Below, piece by piece: positions 1-9,643 of a stretch of DNA of 18,036 nt (its first letter is position 1; each line of letters starts with the position of its first letter). Below the pieces are notes generated by a model. That model did no database searches and was not told where the DNA came from. It worked only from the letters and a program-made list of their open reading frames with translations. Source of the stretch: Flavobacterium sp. (GTDB lineage Bacteria; Bacteroidota; Bacteroidia; Flavobacteriales; Flavobacteriaceae); contig JADKHM010000003.1 of the NCBI GenBank assembly GCA_016721735.1, positions 1-18,036 on the forward strand, given 5' to 3'. A program made the translations under genes and the position numbers.

Positions 1-572
1 ACCGCATCTCAAAACGGAATAGTGGTTTTTAACCACTGCCATTGGAACAAGCAGCCCGGATTTTATTATTGGAACCGAGGCCACAACCACTTGGCTAGAG
101 TCGGAGCTAAACAATTGGACTACCACTGGAAACCAGCTTGGAACCAATCCTGGCGACCCATTATATCGGAACAAGCGATAATAACGATGTCGCTCCCGTA
201 CTATTACTTTACCTGAAGTAATGAGGTTGACATCGAAACAATGCGGAAGTCAACTGGTTTTACCAAACTTAGCGCAAGTGGACCAGCGATCAAAGTTATC
301 CGATTGACGACACAGCACCTGCAGCGTTCGGGGCAATTCGATTGTAGCACCACATGGCGTTGATAATAAAATTTTTAGAAATCTCGGCTTTGGTAAGTAC
401 TTTCCGGAAGTTTCTTACCTACTAGTTACACACTATTAATCGAGGATACGAGGAATTTCAATGTTTACATCAATGAAAAACCGAAAAAATGGTGATTAAG
501 TAACAAGTCTGGGAATTCCGGATTCGTTCTTGAAAGTAAACCTATTCGCATCTTAGTCATTATGAGCAATAA
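1..572 (+). pseudogene. C-terminal part of a secreted 'GINTTSP'-type surface protein, frameshifted, cut by the window edge
   Basis: Reading across frames gives the end of the N-terminal domain shared by all four secreted proteins here (QNGMVVF near base 10-30, then PGFYYWN at about 55-75), a short middle (NNWTTTGNQLGTNPGDPLYIGTSDNND written in two pieces around 110-195), and a C-terminal domain. The domain starts with 'VNGFTKL' near 250-275 and ends 'SKPIRILVIYEQ' with stop TAA at 570-572. The same domain closes the protein at 14778-17382 (VNGFTKL … SKPIRVLVTYEE), so this is a short paralogue with the same two ends and no long repeat region. At least five single-base frame changes are needed, so it is either a pseudogene or badly sequenced. 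The signal peptide and start lie left of the window. Function is unknown; a secreted or surface role is inferred from its relatives. Confidence 0.6.
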
Positions 573-649
573 AATGTAAGTCAAAAGTTATAGTGGGTCC
601 CACATTACACTTTCCACCTGGCTTTCAATCAACTAATTTATTTAAAAAA

Positions 650-1165
650 TACTTTGGAAGAAAAAATACTATACAGAGCAGAGATTAAATGATGCGGTAA
701 AACTATCCGTTTTATTCAAATAAGTTTATATTCAAACCTATGGCGTCGATGGCGTTTTAGATGAGTTGCAATTTATCACTGAGCGATTTTCAGTGAAAGA
801 ATCAAGAAAACACTACTTAGGAATCATCCCGAAGCTATTGTGGTGGCTTGAGATACGAAAATTTAGTTGGTATTGCTGAAATCGAAATGTCAGGAAAGTC
901 CGATTGGCAACATTATCGCTTGCAGAACTCAATAAACTATATATTTTAGAATGGTTTTGCGGCGAGCATCGGAGAAAATTATTAGCATTCATCGAAGATG
1001 CTCTATACTAGTGCAGAAAGGTGAAAAAGCAATATGGTTGTGGGTTTAGATCTATTACCAGAGCTTGTCGTTTTATGAAAAACTAGACTACAATATATTG
1101 GGAATGCTGCTTTTCAAATGGAGAAAAATCTTTAGAGCAATAAGAAGTATGCTAAAGTTGTTTAA
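650..1165 (+). pseudogene. GNAT-family N-acetyltransferase, frameshifted
   Basis: Joining frames gives a recognisable GNAT fold acetyltransferase: NDAVKLSVLFK and VYIQTYGVDGVLDE near 690-765, then FITERFS. The central strand follows (NLVGIAEIEMSGKS, 862-900) and the acetyl-CoA binding segment 'LYILEWFCGEH…GEKLLAFIEDALY' around 938-1010. The C-terminal part reads KGEKAIWLWV … LSFYEKLDYNI … FQMEKNL (1020-1135). In this family it transfers an acetyl group from acetyl-CoA to an amine; the substrate cannot be told. The original start is unclear (about 650) and the stop is either TAG at 1133-1135 or TAA at 1163-1165. At least six frame breaks occur in about 500 bases, matching the poor frame quality of its neighbours. 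It converges on the histidine kinase whose stop is at 1170-1172. It seems unrelated in function to the surface protein cluster. Confidence 0.6.
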
Positions 1166-1169
1166 ACGG

Positions 1170-3047
1170 TCATAAGGAGTTTTTGAAGCCGGGTGTGAAA
1201 GTGGTTCCTTGATTGGGTCTAGAATCTACGTCAATTTTGCAATCAATCGCTTTGGCCAAATCGCGAATCAGATGCAATCCCAAACCAGATTGAATGCCTA
1301 CCACCCCAGATTTCATCGTATAACGCTTTGAATTGTTGCGTGTGTTCCTCGGTCCATTGTCGGTAATGGATAGAAACGTTTGGTTGTTTCTGGCTTCGAG
1401 GCTTTCAAATTAGGGTTGGATTTTGAACTTGGTTTTAGTGCTTTGATGGCGTTTCCAGTTAGGCTTTCTGGTGATGGTTTAGGGAATAATTTTCGTCCGT
1501 TGTGATTTGAATATTCGATGGGTTTTGAAATACCATTTGAAGCTTTCTTCCTAGAGAAGTGATTTTGGTGTCTTGAAATAATGTGTTTAATTCTATCAAT
1601 TTGGGCTGTGGTTTAAAATTCTCCATTTGACTTTTGCTCCATTCACAAAATGTCTTCCATAGAAGATAAGATACTTTCGCTGAGGAGTTAAAAGTGGTAT
1701 TTATTTGTTTTTTGGTTTGCATCATCTAACAAGTCTGTTTTGTCTTTTTGAAGGTGCAAAAATCAATTAAATTAAAACTGGACTTCGTAAATCTTGATTC
1801 AAAATACTAAAATCAAGTGTTTTCGCTTTATTATTGGCAGCATCAATTCTGAATTTAGTTTTTGTAAGGTGCCGTTTAGATTTTGCGATTTCTGTTTTGA
1901 ATAAAAGCAAGAAATCCTAGTATACCTAGTAGTAAAAATACCGCCAACGAAATACCATTTTTGTCTTTCATTCTGCAGCAGCGTCAGTTTTGTGGCAATT
2001 TCTTTGTCTTTTTGGCCAACTTTTCTTTAGTTTCTATTGCAGCTATTTTATTTTTGTTTCTTGGGAAAATGACATATATTTCATAGTTCAAGTTGATGTA
2101 GTCGAGTGCTGCTATAATTTCCTTGAAGTTCTTTTACTTCGACATTTTCCCATAAAATACATTAGTTTTGTTGAACTTGTTGATTCTTTAGAATAGTAAG
2201 TGCTTTTGCAGATAGCTTTCTGCTTCTTCTAATAATTGTTTCTTTGTCTTGATGATTTCAGTTTTTTGAGTAAATCAACATCCTTTTAGCAAACTGATAT
2301 TGGCTTCTACCAATCCAAAAATGTTTAGGAAGCAGCTAACAAGTAGGAAGGATTTTTTCTTGAATTTAGAATTGGCACACAAATTTATTATAGTACAATT
2401 TTAACCATAAGTCTTCAGCAATATCACCCAAATGAGTTAATATCACTGCTTGCTAAGTTAAATCACCTTGGTTGTTCCATATCGCTAGAGATTTTAAGAA
2501 ATACGCATTCGCTTTTTTAAGTCTTTAGCATGTTTGAATATGAGCCTAAAATTAAAAGTGTGCCAATCGGCGATACAATTGATATTATTCTCCTTTTTGC
2601 CAATTGAAATGCTTCCATTATTATTTTTTAGGAAGCGGAATATTTTCTTCTTCGTTGAATAAACTATGCTTGTATTTTGAACGTATTCGCCCGCAGTGAT
2701 GGCAAGTCTTTGAAAACTAAATGATTTTAAATAGTATTCTAATGTTCTTTGCCTTTCCCTTGACCCAAGTAACTATTTCCAATGTCACTATGGAAAACGC
2801 TTAAACCTTTATGCCAATTCATCTTTTGGTTACGATTTTCAGTCCTTTATTCGCATACATCAAGGCCTTTTCTGGATTATGTTGGTACTTATAAATTGTT
2901 ATGTAAGCGAATATAAATTCTAGCGTCGAATAAGTCGTTTTTTGCATTTGGCAGTTCATTCAACAAAGAATCAATGACTTGTAGTGTTTTGTGAGCAGTT
3001 GTCAATAAAGAAACATAGCACAGTATCAGCAATAATCTTACTTTCAT
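1170..3047 (-). pseudogene. TPR-containing sensor histidine kinase (HisKA type), heavily frameshifted; paralogue of the kinase at 11975-13947
   Basis: The start ATG (3047-3045) overlaps the stop of the regulator upstream by one base (TAATG) and begins MKVRLLLILCYVSLLTT, a signal peptide. A helical repeat region readable only in pieces follows, consistent with TPRs by comparison with its paralogue. A membrane segment (FLLLGILGFLAFI) lies near 1910-1960 and the dimerisation box SILNQDLRSP near 1780-1805. Next come LLWKTFCEWSKSQMENFKPQ around 1615-1660, the ATPase N-box region (ENY … LTGNAIKA) near 1450-1500, and the end GLHLIRDLAKAID … GTTFTPGFKNSL with TGA at 1172-1170. Such proteins sense an unknown signal in the periplasm and phosphorylate the partner regulator. 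The usual phospho-accepting His is read as Gln (codon at 1794-1796), which may be real or a sequence error. Many frame breaks make the gene non-functional as written. Confidence 0.7.
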
Positions 3048-3740
3048 TACAATTCTTCTATGCTTTCTTTGAAACTGTTTCCAATTGGGATGGCAGTACC
3101 GTTAATTAGAGAAAGACTTTGTGCTCCAATTTTTCACGAATTTTTTTTGCACAAGCAAAACTGCGATGCACTCTAACAAAGGGATTGAAATGGATCTTCT
3201 TTAACTAAATTTCCTATTCCAGAAAGTACACAATAGCGCTTATGAGCCGTCACTACGATGGTATAATCTTTTAAAGCTTCTAGATACATAATATCAATAG
3301 AGTTTTACTTTTTACTTCGTCATAACCATCCTTGATATAAATAGCATCATCACCAAAAGTGCTTTCAAACAAGTTGCTTTTGTTTGATTTCCATAAACTC
3401 TTCGATGCGTTTCATGGTTTGCTGAAAGCGTTCTAATCGCAACGGTTTTACGATAAAATCTAACGTGTCTAATTCGAAACTTTCTACCGCATGTTCGGGA
3501 TGGGAAGTAATAAAAACACAAACTGGAATCGCTCGGAATTTTCGACGGAATTCCAACTCCACTGGTTAGGCATGTCTATATCAGATTGGATGTCAGTAAT
3601 TTTCTCGTTCAATTATGTTAGAGCGATTGCAGGTGATAGTGCCCACTTATATTTAGCGAAGGAAATTGTCTGGCAATAGAAACTACTTTGAGTCTCGCCA
3701 CTTCGTCATCGTCAACAATAATACAATTGAATTTTTTCAT
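3047..3740 (-). pseudogene. LytTR-type response regulator, frameshifted; paralogue of 13944-14648
   Basis: The start at 3740 reads MKKFNCIIVDDDEVARLKVV, the acidic pocket of a receiver domain. The phospho-acceptor stretch (DIDMPN) lies near 3565-3580. It continues with PVCVFITSHPEHAVESFELD, LDFIVKPLRLERF (Thr and Lys of the receiver conserved) between about 3400 and 3520. The C-terminal half is the LytTR DNA-binding domain, recognisable from LEALKDYTIVV-like sequence near 3250-3290 and ending PIGNSFKESIEEL. The stop TAA overlaps the kinase ATG by one base, so the pair is co-transcribed and probably translationally coupled. It shares a 26-base identical stretch with the second regulator (3435-3460 and 14335-14360). 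It is divergent from the fibre gene at 3935, which is its most likely target by position. At least four frame breaks are present. Confidence 0.7.
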
Positions 3741-3934
3741 CGATCGAATTTCTATTTCAAATATAAGTAAAACGAACTGTTTATCTATTCGGCTTTATTT
3801 TAGTTTTTCTGCGGCGAAAGGAAATTATCTTTTTTATCAGGGAAAACCCTTAGTTACAAAAATCAATAAATACCCTCATAATTGCGCGAACTTATGAAAG
3901 TAGCTTGCAATGGTAATTAGATAAAGACTTAGAA
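3741..3934. promoter_or_regulatory. Divergent intergenic region with LytTR-box-like sites
   Basis: This 194-base AT-rich gap separates the divergent LytTR regulator and the S74 fibre gene, so both promoters should lie here. On the minus strand, ACAGTTCGT (3780-3772) fits the known LytTR half-site pattern [TA][AC][CA]GTTN[AG][TG] at every position. A second site, TAAGTTCGC (3894-3886), fits at eight of nine. They are about 114 bases apart rather than the usual two helix turns, so they do not form a classical paired site. No clear Bacteroidota -33/-7 promoter (TTTG … TAnnTTTG) was found. Binding is an inference. Confidence 0.3.
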
Positions 3935-6913
3935 ATGAAAAAGCAACACTTTTTTTTGTTATTGTACTTAGCGTTTGGATCAATAAATGCACAAGTTGGA
4001 ATTAATACTACTTCACCAAAAGCCCTATTCGAAATAAAATCGAGCGACGAAGCAATTCCGCTTAACACGGACGGTCTGATGATTCCGAAAGTTGACGTTT
4101 TTCCTGCTACAAATCCGACGGTTGACCAACAAGGCATGTTAGTTTATCTTAAAAACCCATTTGGAACTAACCAACCCGGATTTTATTATTGGAATTTTGG
4201 AACGTTAAGCTGGATATCGATCATATCTAGTTCTTCTAGTGGAACACTCGATCAAGCTTATGATTTTGGTGGAGCCGGTTTTGGAAAAACAATAACGGCA
4301 GATTCGGGAGCGGTTTTAATTAGTGGTACAGATGGATTGGTTTCAACGGGTACTGCAGGTAGCGGTAGTATTATGCCTTCAGGAGCAGGCACAAGAATGG
4401 TGTGGAATCCAAGAAAATCTGCCTTTAGAGCAGGTCGAGCTTTAGCAGCTGAATGGGATGACGTAAATGTTGGGGGGAATTCGTAGCTTTGGATTTAATT
4501 CTAGAGCCTCTGGTTCTGGTTCTACTGCATTGGATTTTCGACAACTGCCTCTGGTATTAATTCTACCGCCTTTGGTTTTGCAGCTGGAGCTAGTGGAGAT
4601 AATGCCACTGCTTTTGGAAATATTGCAAATGCCACAGGTAACACAGCTACTGCTTTTGGCGCAGGTACTTTAGCCAGTGGTTCATCTGCTACTGCTTTTG
4701 GTCAATCAACAACTGCAATTGGAAATGGGTCAACTGCCTTTGGGGCTTCATCAATTGCAAGCGGAAGTGGTTCAACTGCCTTTGGTGCTTTTTCTACGGC
4801 AAGCGGAATCAGATCAACTGCTTTTGGAAATTTTTCTACGGCAAGCGGAAGCATGTCAACTGTCTTCGGTCAAATGAATTTGGCAGCAAGTTATGGAGAA
4901 ACAGTTATTGGTATTGGTGCAACCACTTACACGCCATCAATTAATGGGGCAACAGAGTTTAGAAGTGCCAACGTTACAGATAGACTTTTTGTCATAGGAA
5001 ATGCTACTGATGCTAACAATAACGATGTGGTTGATTTAGCAGAAAGAAGAGATGCATTTGTAATTCTTAAAAACGGTAATGCCGGAATTGGTACTTCAAC
5101 ACCATTAGAGAAATTGCATGTGATTGGAAATATTCGCATGGCAGATGGCAACCAAGCCGCTGGAAAAGTCTTAACCAGCGATTCTAATGGCACAGCCACA
5201 TGGCAAAATAGTTCCACTACCGCTTGGGGTTTACTTGGAAATACAGGAACCATTTCAACTACCAATTTTATTGGAACAACAGACAATCAAGACTTGGTTT
5301 TTAGAAGAAACAACACAATCTCTGGAAGGTTAGGCGTTAGTAATAGTTCTTTTGGAGTGAATGCACTTGATTCAAACACAATAGGTCTAAGTAACACAGC
5401 AAATGGTGTAAATTCACTCACCTCTAACACTGCGGGGTCTGGCAATACTGCAATTGGTTTTTCAGCACTAACAGCAAATATTTCTGGACTTTCTAATACA
5501 GCAGTTGGCGAATTGGCATTGGCTAGTAATGGAGGGAATGGGAATACTGCGGTTGGTGCAACTACACTAGCTTCAAATACTATTGGATTTGAGAATACTG
5601 CAATTGGATATAACGCACTAAGCAGTAATACGTCAGGAGTACGAAATACAGCAAACGGAAGAGAGGCACTAGTTGCCAACTCTACAGGGAGTTTGAATAC
5701 TGCAATGGGTTCTAGTGCATTAATACAAAACACTATAGGTGATTCTAACACAGCAATCGGGACGCCTTCATTGCTTTCAAACAGTACAGGAGATTTTAAC
5801 ACGGCGTTAGGAAGCGACTCCGATGTTGCCGTAGGAAATCTTGTAAACGCCTCGGCTATTGGAGCAAGAGCAGAAGTGGGAGGCAATTCAATGGTGTTAG
5901 GCAGTATCAACGGAGTTAATGGAGCAACGAGCTCAGTTAACGTTGGTATCGGAGTAACCATACCAACTCGAAAATTGCACATCGAAGAAAATACTACCTC
6001 AACTACGGTTGGTCAACTTTATTTGCAACAATCAGGAACTGGTGATGCATTCATGCATATTGGAAATACGGCAGGAAGACATTTTAACTTAGGATTAGAT
6101 ACTTCCGAAGATAAATTCAAAATAGGAACTAGTGCAACTACAGCAACCGCTGTGACAACTGGAACTTTGTTAACGATACAAGGAACAGGTGAAGTCGGTA
6201 TAGGTACAATTACTCCAGATAGAAAATTTGAAGTTTCAGGATTAGCGGTTCAGTATGGGAGAATTTCTAGCACAACTGCCTCCGATGTTGGATTAGAATT
6301 AAAAAGGGTCGGTTCCGATTGGCAAATGCGAAATGATACAGGTGAAATCATATTTGCTCAAAGTGGGGATGATTTAGTAACGGTTACCGATGTATTTAGA
6401 ATTGGTGGCGGATCGGTTACGCCAGCTGTTGATAATGTTGTTTCCTTGGGGCAATTGGCGAGAAGATGGACTAGCGTTTTTGCAGTTAATGGCGTTATTC
6501 AAACCAGTGATGCAAATGATAAAAAACAAATGACTTCATTAACATATGGTTTGGATAAGATCAAGCAATTAAGACCCATTTCGTTTCAATGGAAAGACAA
6601 TTCAATTGATAATTCTTCTATTCATTTAGGTTTTGTGGCACAAGAAGTTCAACAGGTTCTACCAGAAGTAATCGTCGATTCTGATTGGATAGCATTGCAA
6701 GAAAGTTCAGAAAAAGTTTGGCAAAAATCCGAAAGATTAGGAATGAAATATGCTGAAATTATTCCAGTCATAGTCAAAGCCATTCAAGAACAACAAGTCA
6801 TTATTGAACAAAAGCAAGAAGAAAACAATCAATTAAGAGCGCAGCTAGAGGTTCAAAACAATAAGTTAATCATCATCATGCAACGATTAGAAAATTTGGA
6901 AAACAAGCCATAA
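3935..6913 (+). CDS. Secreted fibre protein with YadA-head-like repeats, 17-residue repeats and C-terminal S74 self-cleaving chaperone domain
   Basis: About 992 residues. Order: signal peptide (MKKQHFFLLLYLAFGSINAQ), shared N-terminal domain (VGINTTSPKALFEIKSSDEA … NTDGLMIPKVD … QGMLVYL … QPGFYYWN), 14-residue YadA-head-like repeats (4485-4885), and a 'GNAGIGTSTPLEKLHV' linker. A 17-residue NTAxGxxAL repeat array (5393-5810), further VGIG linkers and an S74 domain (about 6494-6790) follow, with a closing coiled coil (EQQVIIEQKQEENNQLRAQL). S74 domains help fibres trimerise and then cut themselves off; the catalytic Ser of SD (6506-6508) and Lys five residues later (6521-6523) are both present. 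The reading frame is interrupted between a run of six G (4472-4477, one extra base) and 4530-4531 (one T missing). Restoring both rejoins 3935-4486 with 4853-6913 in one frame. There is no YadA membrane anchor and no T9SS C-terminal domain, so attachment is unknown. Divergent from the LytTR regulator at 3740. Confidence 0.85.
4485..4885 (+). repeat. 14-residue YadA-head-like repeats within the fibre protein
   Basis: About nine units of roughly 14 residues with the pattern STAFGxxSxASGxx (for example STAFGAFSTASGIR and STAFGNFSTASGSM). This is the left-handed beta-roll repeat of YadA-type adhesin heads, 42 bases per unit. The first unit is read out of frame because of the indel pair at 4472-4531. 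Confidence 0.75.
5393..5830 (+). repeat. 17-residue NTAxGxxALxxNTxGxx repeats within the fibre protein
   Basis: Eight full units plus a partial one, 51 bases each: NTANGVNSLTSNTAGSG, NTAIGFSALTANISGLS, NTAVGATTLASNTIGFE, NTAIGYNALSSNTSGVR and others, with one 16-residue unit. The NxAxG core suggests a beta-roll or beta-solenoid related to the YadA head. The same repeat makes up most of the protein at 9775-11989. Confidence 0.8.
6494..6790 (+). other. Peptidase S74 / intramolecular chaperone domain of the first fibre protein
   Basis: The domain begins at VIQTSDANDKKQM and continues YGLDKIKQLRPISFQWKD … HLGFVAQEVQQVLPEVI … LGMKYAEIIPVIVKAIQEQ, the usual order of landmarks in this family. In phage endosialidases the Ser of the SD pair and a Lys five residues on form the cleavage dyad; both are kept here (S at 6506, K at 6521). 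The usual Arg between them is replaced by Asn (SDANDKK versus SDxRxK). Confidence 0.8.
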
Positions 6914-7115
6914 ATTTTTACTCAAATCATCATGAAAAAACAACGCCATTTCTTTTTTTACAATTACATTGAAGCAAGCACGACGATTGGCTTAGGTAGC
7001 AAACCTGTCAGTTGTTGCTATTTTTTCCGGACTCATATTCGCTTTTATTTTTATACTAAAAGAATAGAAGCAATCAATTAATTCCCTAGTTTTAACGCAC
7101 ACCATATTAGTTAGC
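6914..7115 (+). other. Gap between fibre gene and kinase, with possible remnant of a small membrane protein
   Basis: As written, ATG at 6932 opens 49 codons ending at TAA 7079-7081, not resembling a known family. In another frame, VANLSVVAIFSGLIFAFIFILKE with stop at 7065-7067 forms a convincing single membrane helix, preceded by ITLKQARRLA and a stop codon. One missing base after the ATG and one base change would give a protein of about 44 residues with one membrane segment. It could be a damaged small gene or chance. No terminator hairpin was recognised. Confidence 0.25.
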
Positions 7116-9017
7116 ATGTATAAATCATTTTTGTGTTTGATTTTTTTTCTCTTTTCCTCAAAAGTAATCGCTCAAAATGATACGATTGCTATCACTAAAT
7201 TATTAGACAAAGCATATAGTCTTGAAGCGTCGTCTCCAAAAGCAGCATTGCAACTCTATCAAAATTTATCTTTTGAGTTTGAAAAGCAAGTACGACCTCG
7301 GTGTTTTTAAATCATTGCAATACAGCGGAATTGTTCATAGTGACAACGGCAGATATGATTCGGCATTGGTATATTATGAAAGATCAAAAAACTTTTGCGT
7401 CAAAATAAAGTATCCAAGAGGTCAAGCGTCTAGCTATAATAATGCAGCAATGCACATCAGTTTAAAGGGAGAATACACCAAAGCTGCAAAAGAATTACTT
7501 ACTGGGTATTAAAATTTTTGAGTCCTTAGGAGATAGCGCTGCGATTAGTCAAAGTTATCAGAATCTTTCCGCTCTTTATGAAAATGTTAATAATGAACAG
7601 TTAGAATTGTTATACCTAAAAAAAGCGATTCAATATTCAGACAAAACAAAAACGGAGCAACTGGGATTACTCTACGGAGATATTGGACTAACGCTCTTAA
7701 AGCAAAAAAAGACCAAGGAGTCACTTGTTTATTTTGAAAAAACTGCGCTTTTAACCAAAACAAATAATAGTCAACGTTTGTTGTTTTTTACTAAAAGAAA
7801 TTTTGGCGAATACTATAATAACACGAAAGAATATCCAAAGGCAATTGCTAATTATGAAGAAGCTTTGCAATTGTCAGAAAGCCAGAACGATGCTTTTCAA
7901 AAAATCGATTTGCTGTACACATTAAGTGGTTTATACTATGAAACCAAAAACTACAATAAGTCGCTTGATTATAGTTTTCAATCATTAGAATTGGCTAAAA
8001 AATTTAATGCAAAAGAATTTTTGTTTCGCTCTCAAAAAAGAATTTCAACAATTTATAATCAATTAGGACAATATCAAAAAGGATATGATCATTTACTAAT
8101 AAGTTCAAATTTGAAAGACACGCTTTTGAATGAAGATCACATCAAACAGTTGACCCTTACTTCAGACGCAATTTGAAACTGAAAAGAAAGACAAATCAAT
8201 AGCAGAACAACAAATTAGACTCAAAAAGCAAGAGCTAGATTTGATAAAAAATAAAAAAGAAAAACAATTTTATCTGATTGTCAGTCTACTTTTAGTTGTG
8301 CTATCCTTTGGGATATGGTTTTTCTTTAAGCAAAGACAAAAAATCAAGAATAAAGAAATAATTACCTTACAACAACAACAGGAAATTAGCAGGCTTGAAG
8401 CCTTGATTGATGGTGAAGAAAACGAGCGTAGGCGAATAGCACAAGAGCTTCATGATGGATTAAACGGCGATTTATCTGCAATTAAATACCGATTGTCTGC
8501 ACTCGAAGATTCAAATTTGAGTCCTAATGATAGCGAGAACTTAACCAAAGTCATCAATATGATTGACGAATCGTGCGCTCAAGTTCGAAGCATTTCGCAT
8601 AATTTGATGCCTTCGTCGATTATTGATTATGGTTTGGCAGAAACCATTCGGGAATTTTGTATCAAAATGAATGCTTCACAGCCAATCAAAATTGATTTTC
8701 AGTCTTTTGGAAATGGTATCATATTGCCAAAGAAAATAGAGACAAACATTTATAGAATTATTCAAGAATTAATAACAAATGTCCTAAAACACTCAGAAGC
8801 TACCGAAGCAATGGTTCAATTAAACTACAGAGATGACGAACTTTTTATCACTGTTGAAGATAACGGAATCGGTCTCGATACGACCAAACCTTCGGACGGA
8901 ATTGGACTTAAAAACATTAAATCGCGAATTGATTTTCTTAACGCACAATTAGATGTAAACTGTTCATCAATTGGCACTTCCTACACAATTTCTATTGATC
9001 TAAACAAAGCAAAATGA
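7116..9017 (+). CDS. TPR-containing sensor histidine kinase (HisKA_3 / HATPase_c, NarL-type), three frameshifts
   Basis: About 633 residues when joined. Signal peptide (MYKSFLCLIFFLFSSKVIAQ), TPR-like helices (RYDSALVYYERSKNF, TKESLVYFEKTALL, PKAIANYEEALQLSES, YNKSLDYSFQSLELA), a coiled stretch, and one membrane helix (8271-8327). A HisKA_3 dimerisation box follows (NERRRIAQELHDG, phospho-accepting His at 8451-8453), then an ATPase domain (N-box ELITNVLKHSEA, G-box VEDNGIGLD, and DGIGLKNIKSRI). It should sense a periplasmic signal and phosphorylate the LuxR-type regulator whose ATG overlaps its stop (ATGA). Single extra bases near 7281, 7496 and 8157 split it into pieces 7116-7310, to 7512, to 8176, and 8241-9017; the net effect restores the first frame. 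The signal is unknown. Its kinase class differs from the two LytTR-partnered kinases although the sensor design is alike. Confidence 0.85.
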
Positions 9018-9643
9018 TTCAAATAGCCATTACAGACGATCACACTATTGTCATTGAAGGCATCAAGACAATGCTCAAATCCAATAAGGAAATTGAAGTT
9101 TTGCAGTCTTTCGTAACGATAAAAGATACTTTTGATAATTTAAGTTCTGAAATTCAAGTCTTGCTTTTAGACATCAATTTGCCAGACGGAAACGGAATTG
9201 TCGCATGCAAAGAATTGATAACGAAACATCCACATTTGAAAATTATTGCGCTTACTAATTTTGAAGACAGTATTTTTATTAAGCAAATTATTAAAAATGG
9301 AGCCATGGGTTATTTGCTGAAAAACACAGATAAAACAGAATTAACAGAGGCAATAAAATCTGTACATGTGGGCAATAGATATCTTCCAAAAAAAATAAAT
9401 GACATCTTACTTAATGACTCTATTGGCATTGACAATTCAAGTTATTTTATCCCAAAATTGACCATTCGCGAAAAGGAAATCCTCTCTTTAATTATCAAAG
9501 AATTCACCACGGAAGAGATTGCAGCTAAGATTTTTATTAGTACCAAAACCGTAGAGTCGCATCGGAGTAATCTCATTCAAAAACTAGGCGTAAAAAACAG
9601 TGCGGGATTAGTACGGGTGGCATTTGAAAAGGGATTGATATAA
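9014..9643 (+). CDS. LuxR/NarL-family response regulator
   Basis: 209 residues, intact. The receiver domain has the acidic pair D8/D9 (TDDH), phospho-acceptor D53 (LLLDINLPDGNGI), T81 and K103 (GYLLKN). The C-terminal LuxR helix-turn-helix covers about residues 147-205 (LTIREKEILSLI … TTEEIAAKIFISTKTVESHRSNLIQKLGV). The start codon overlaps the kinase stop by four bases, so the two are translated together. It is a DNA-binding transcription regulator, phosphorylated by the kinase at 7116-9017. The fibre gene 131 bases downstream on the same strand is the obvious candidate target, but this is inferred from position only. Confidence 0.95.
   Translation: MIQIAITDDHTIVIEGIKTMLKSNKEIEVLQSFVTIKDTFDNLSSEIQVLLLDINLPDGNGIVACKELITKHPHLKIIALTNFEDSIFIKQIIKNGAMGYLLKNTDKTELTEAIKSVHVGNRYLPKKINDILLNDSIGIDNSSYFIPKLTIREKEILSLIIKEFTTEEIAAKIFISTKTVESHRSNLIQKLGVKNSAGLVRVAFEKGLI

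Noticed and set aside
1990..2196. Short plus-strand frame with hydrophobic residues
   Set aside because: It lies over the frameshifted minus-strand kinase, whose own protein signal is readable. The hydrophobicity comes from the complement of A-rich coding sequence.
3741..3934. Bacteroidota-type promoter (TTTG … TAnnTTTG) upstream of the fibre genes
   Set aside because: No intergenic region here holds both elements at proper spacing. The closest, near 14675-14690, is off by a base and unsupported.
5287..5982. A 231-codon minus-strand open frame opposite the 17-residue repeats of the first fibre protein
   Set aside because: It mirrors the periodic repeats (many Ala/Pro/Val/Ile repeats at the same spacing). 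The plus strand carries the recognisable protein. The same holds for minus-strand frames at 4927-5286, 10119-10355, 10449-10691 and 11264-11470.
3935..6913. Classical trimeric autotransporter (YadA family)
   Set aside because: Head-like repeats are present but the C-terminal membrane anchor is absent, replaced by S74 and a coiled coil. No T9SS C-terminal sorting domain was recognised either.
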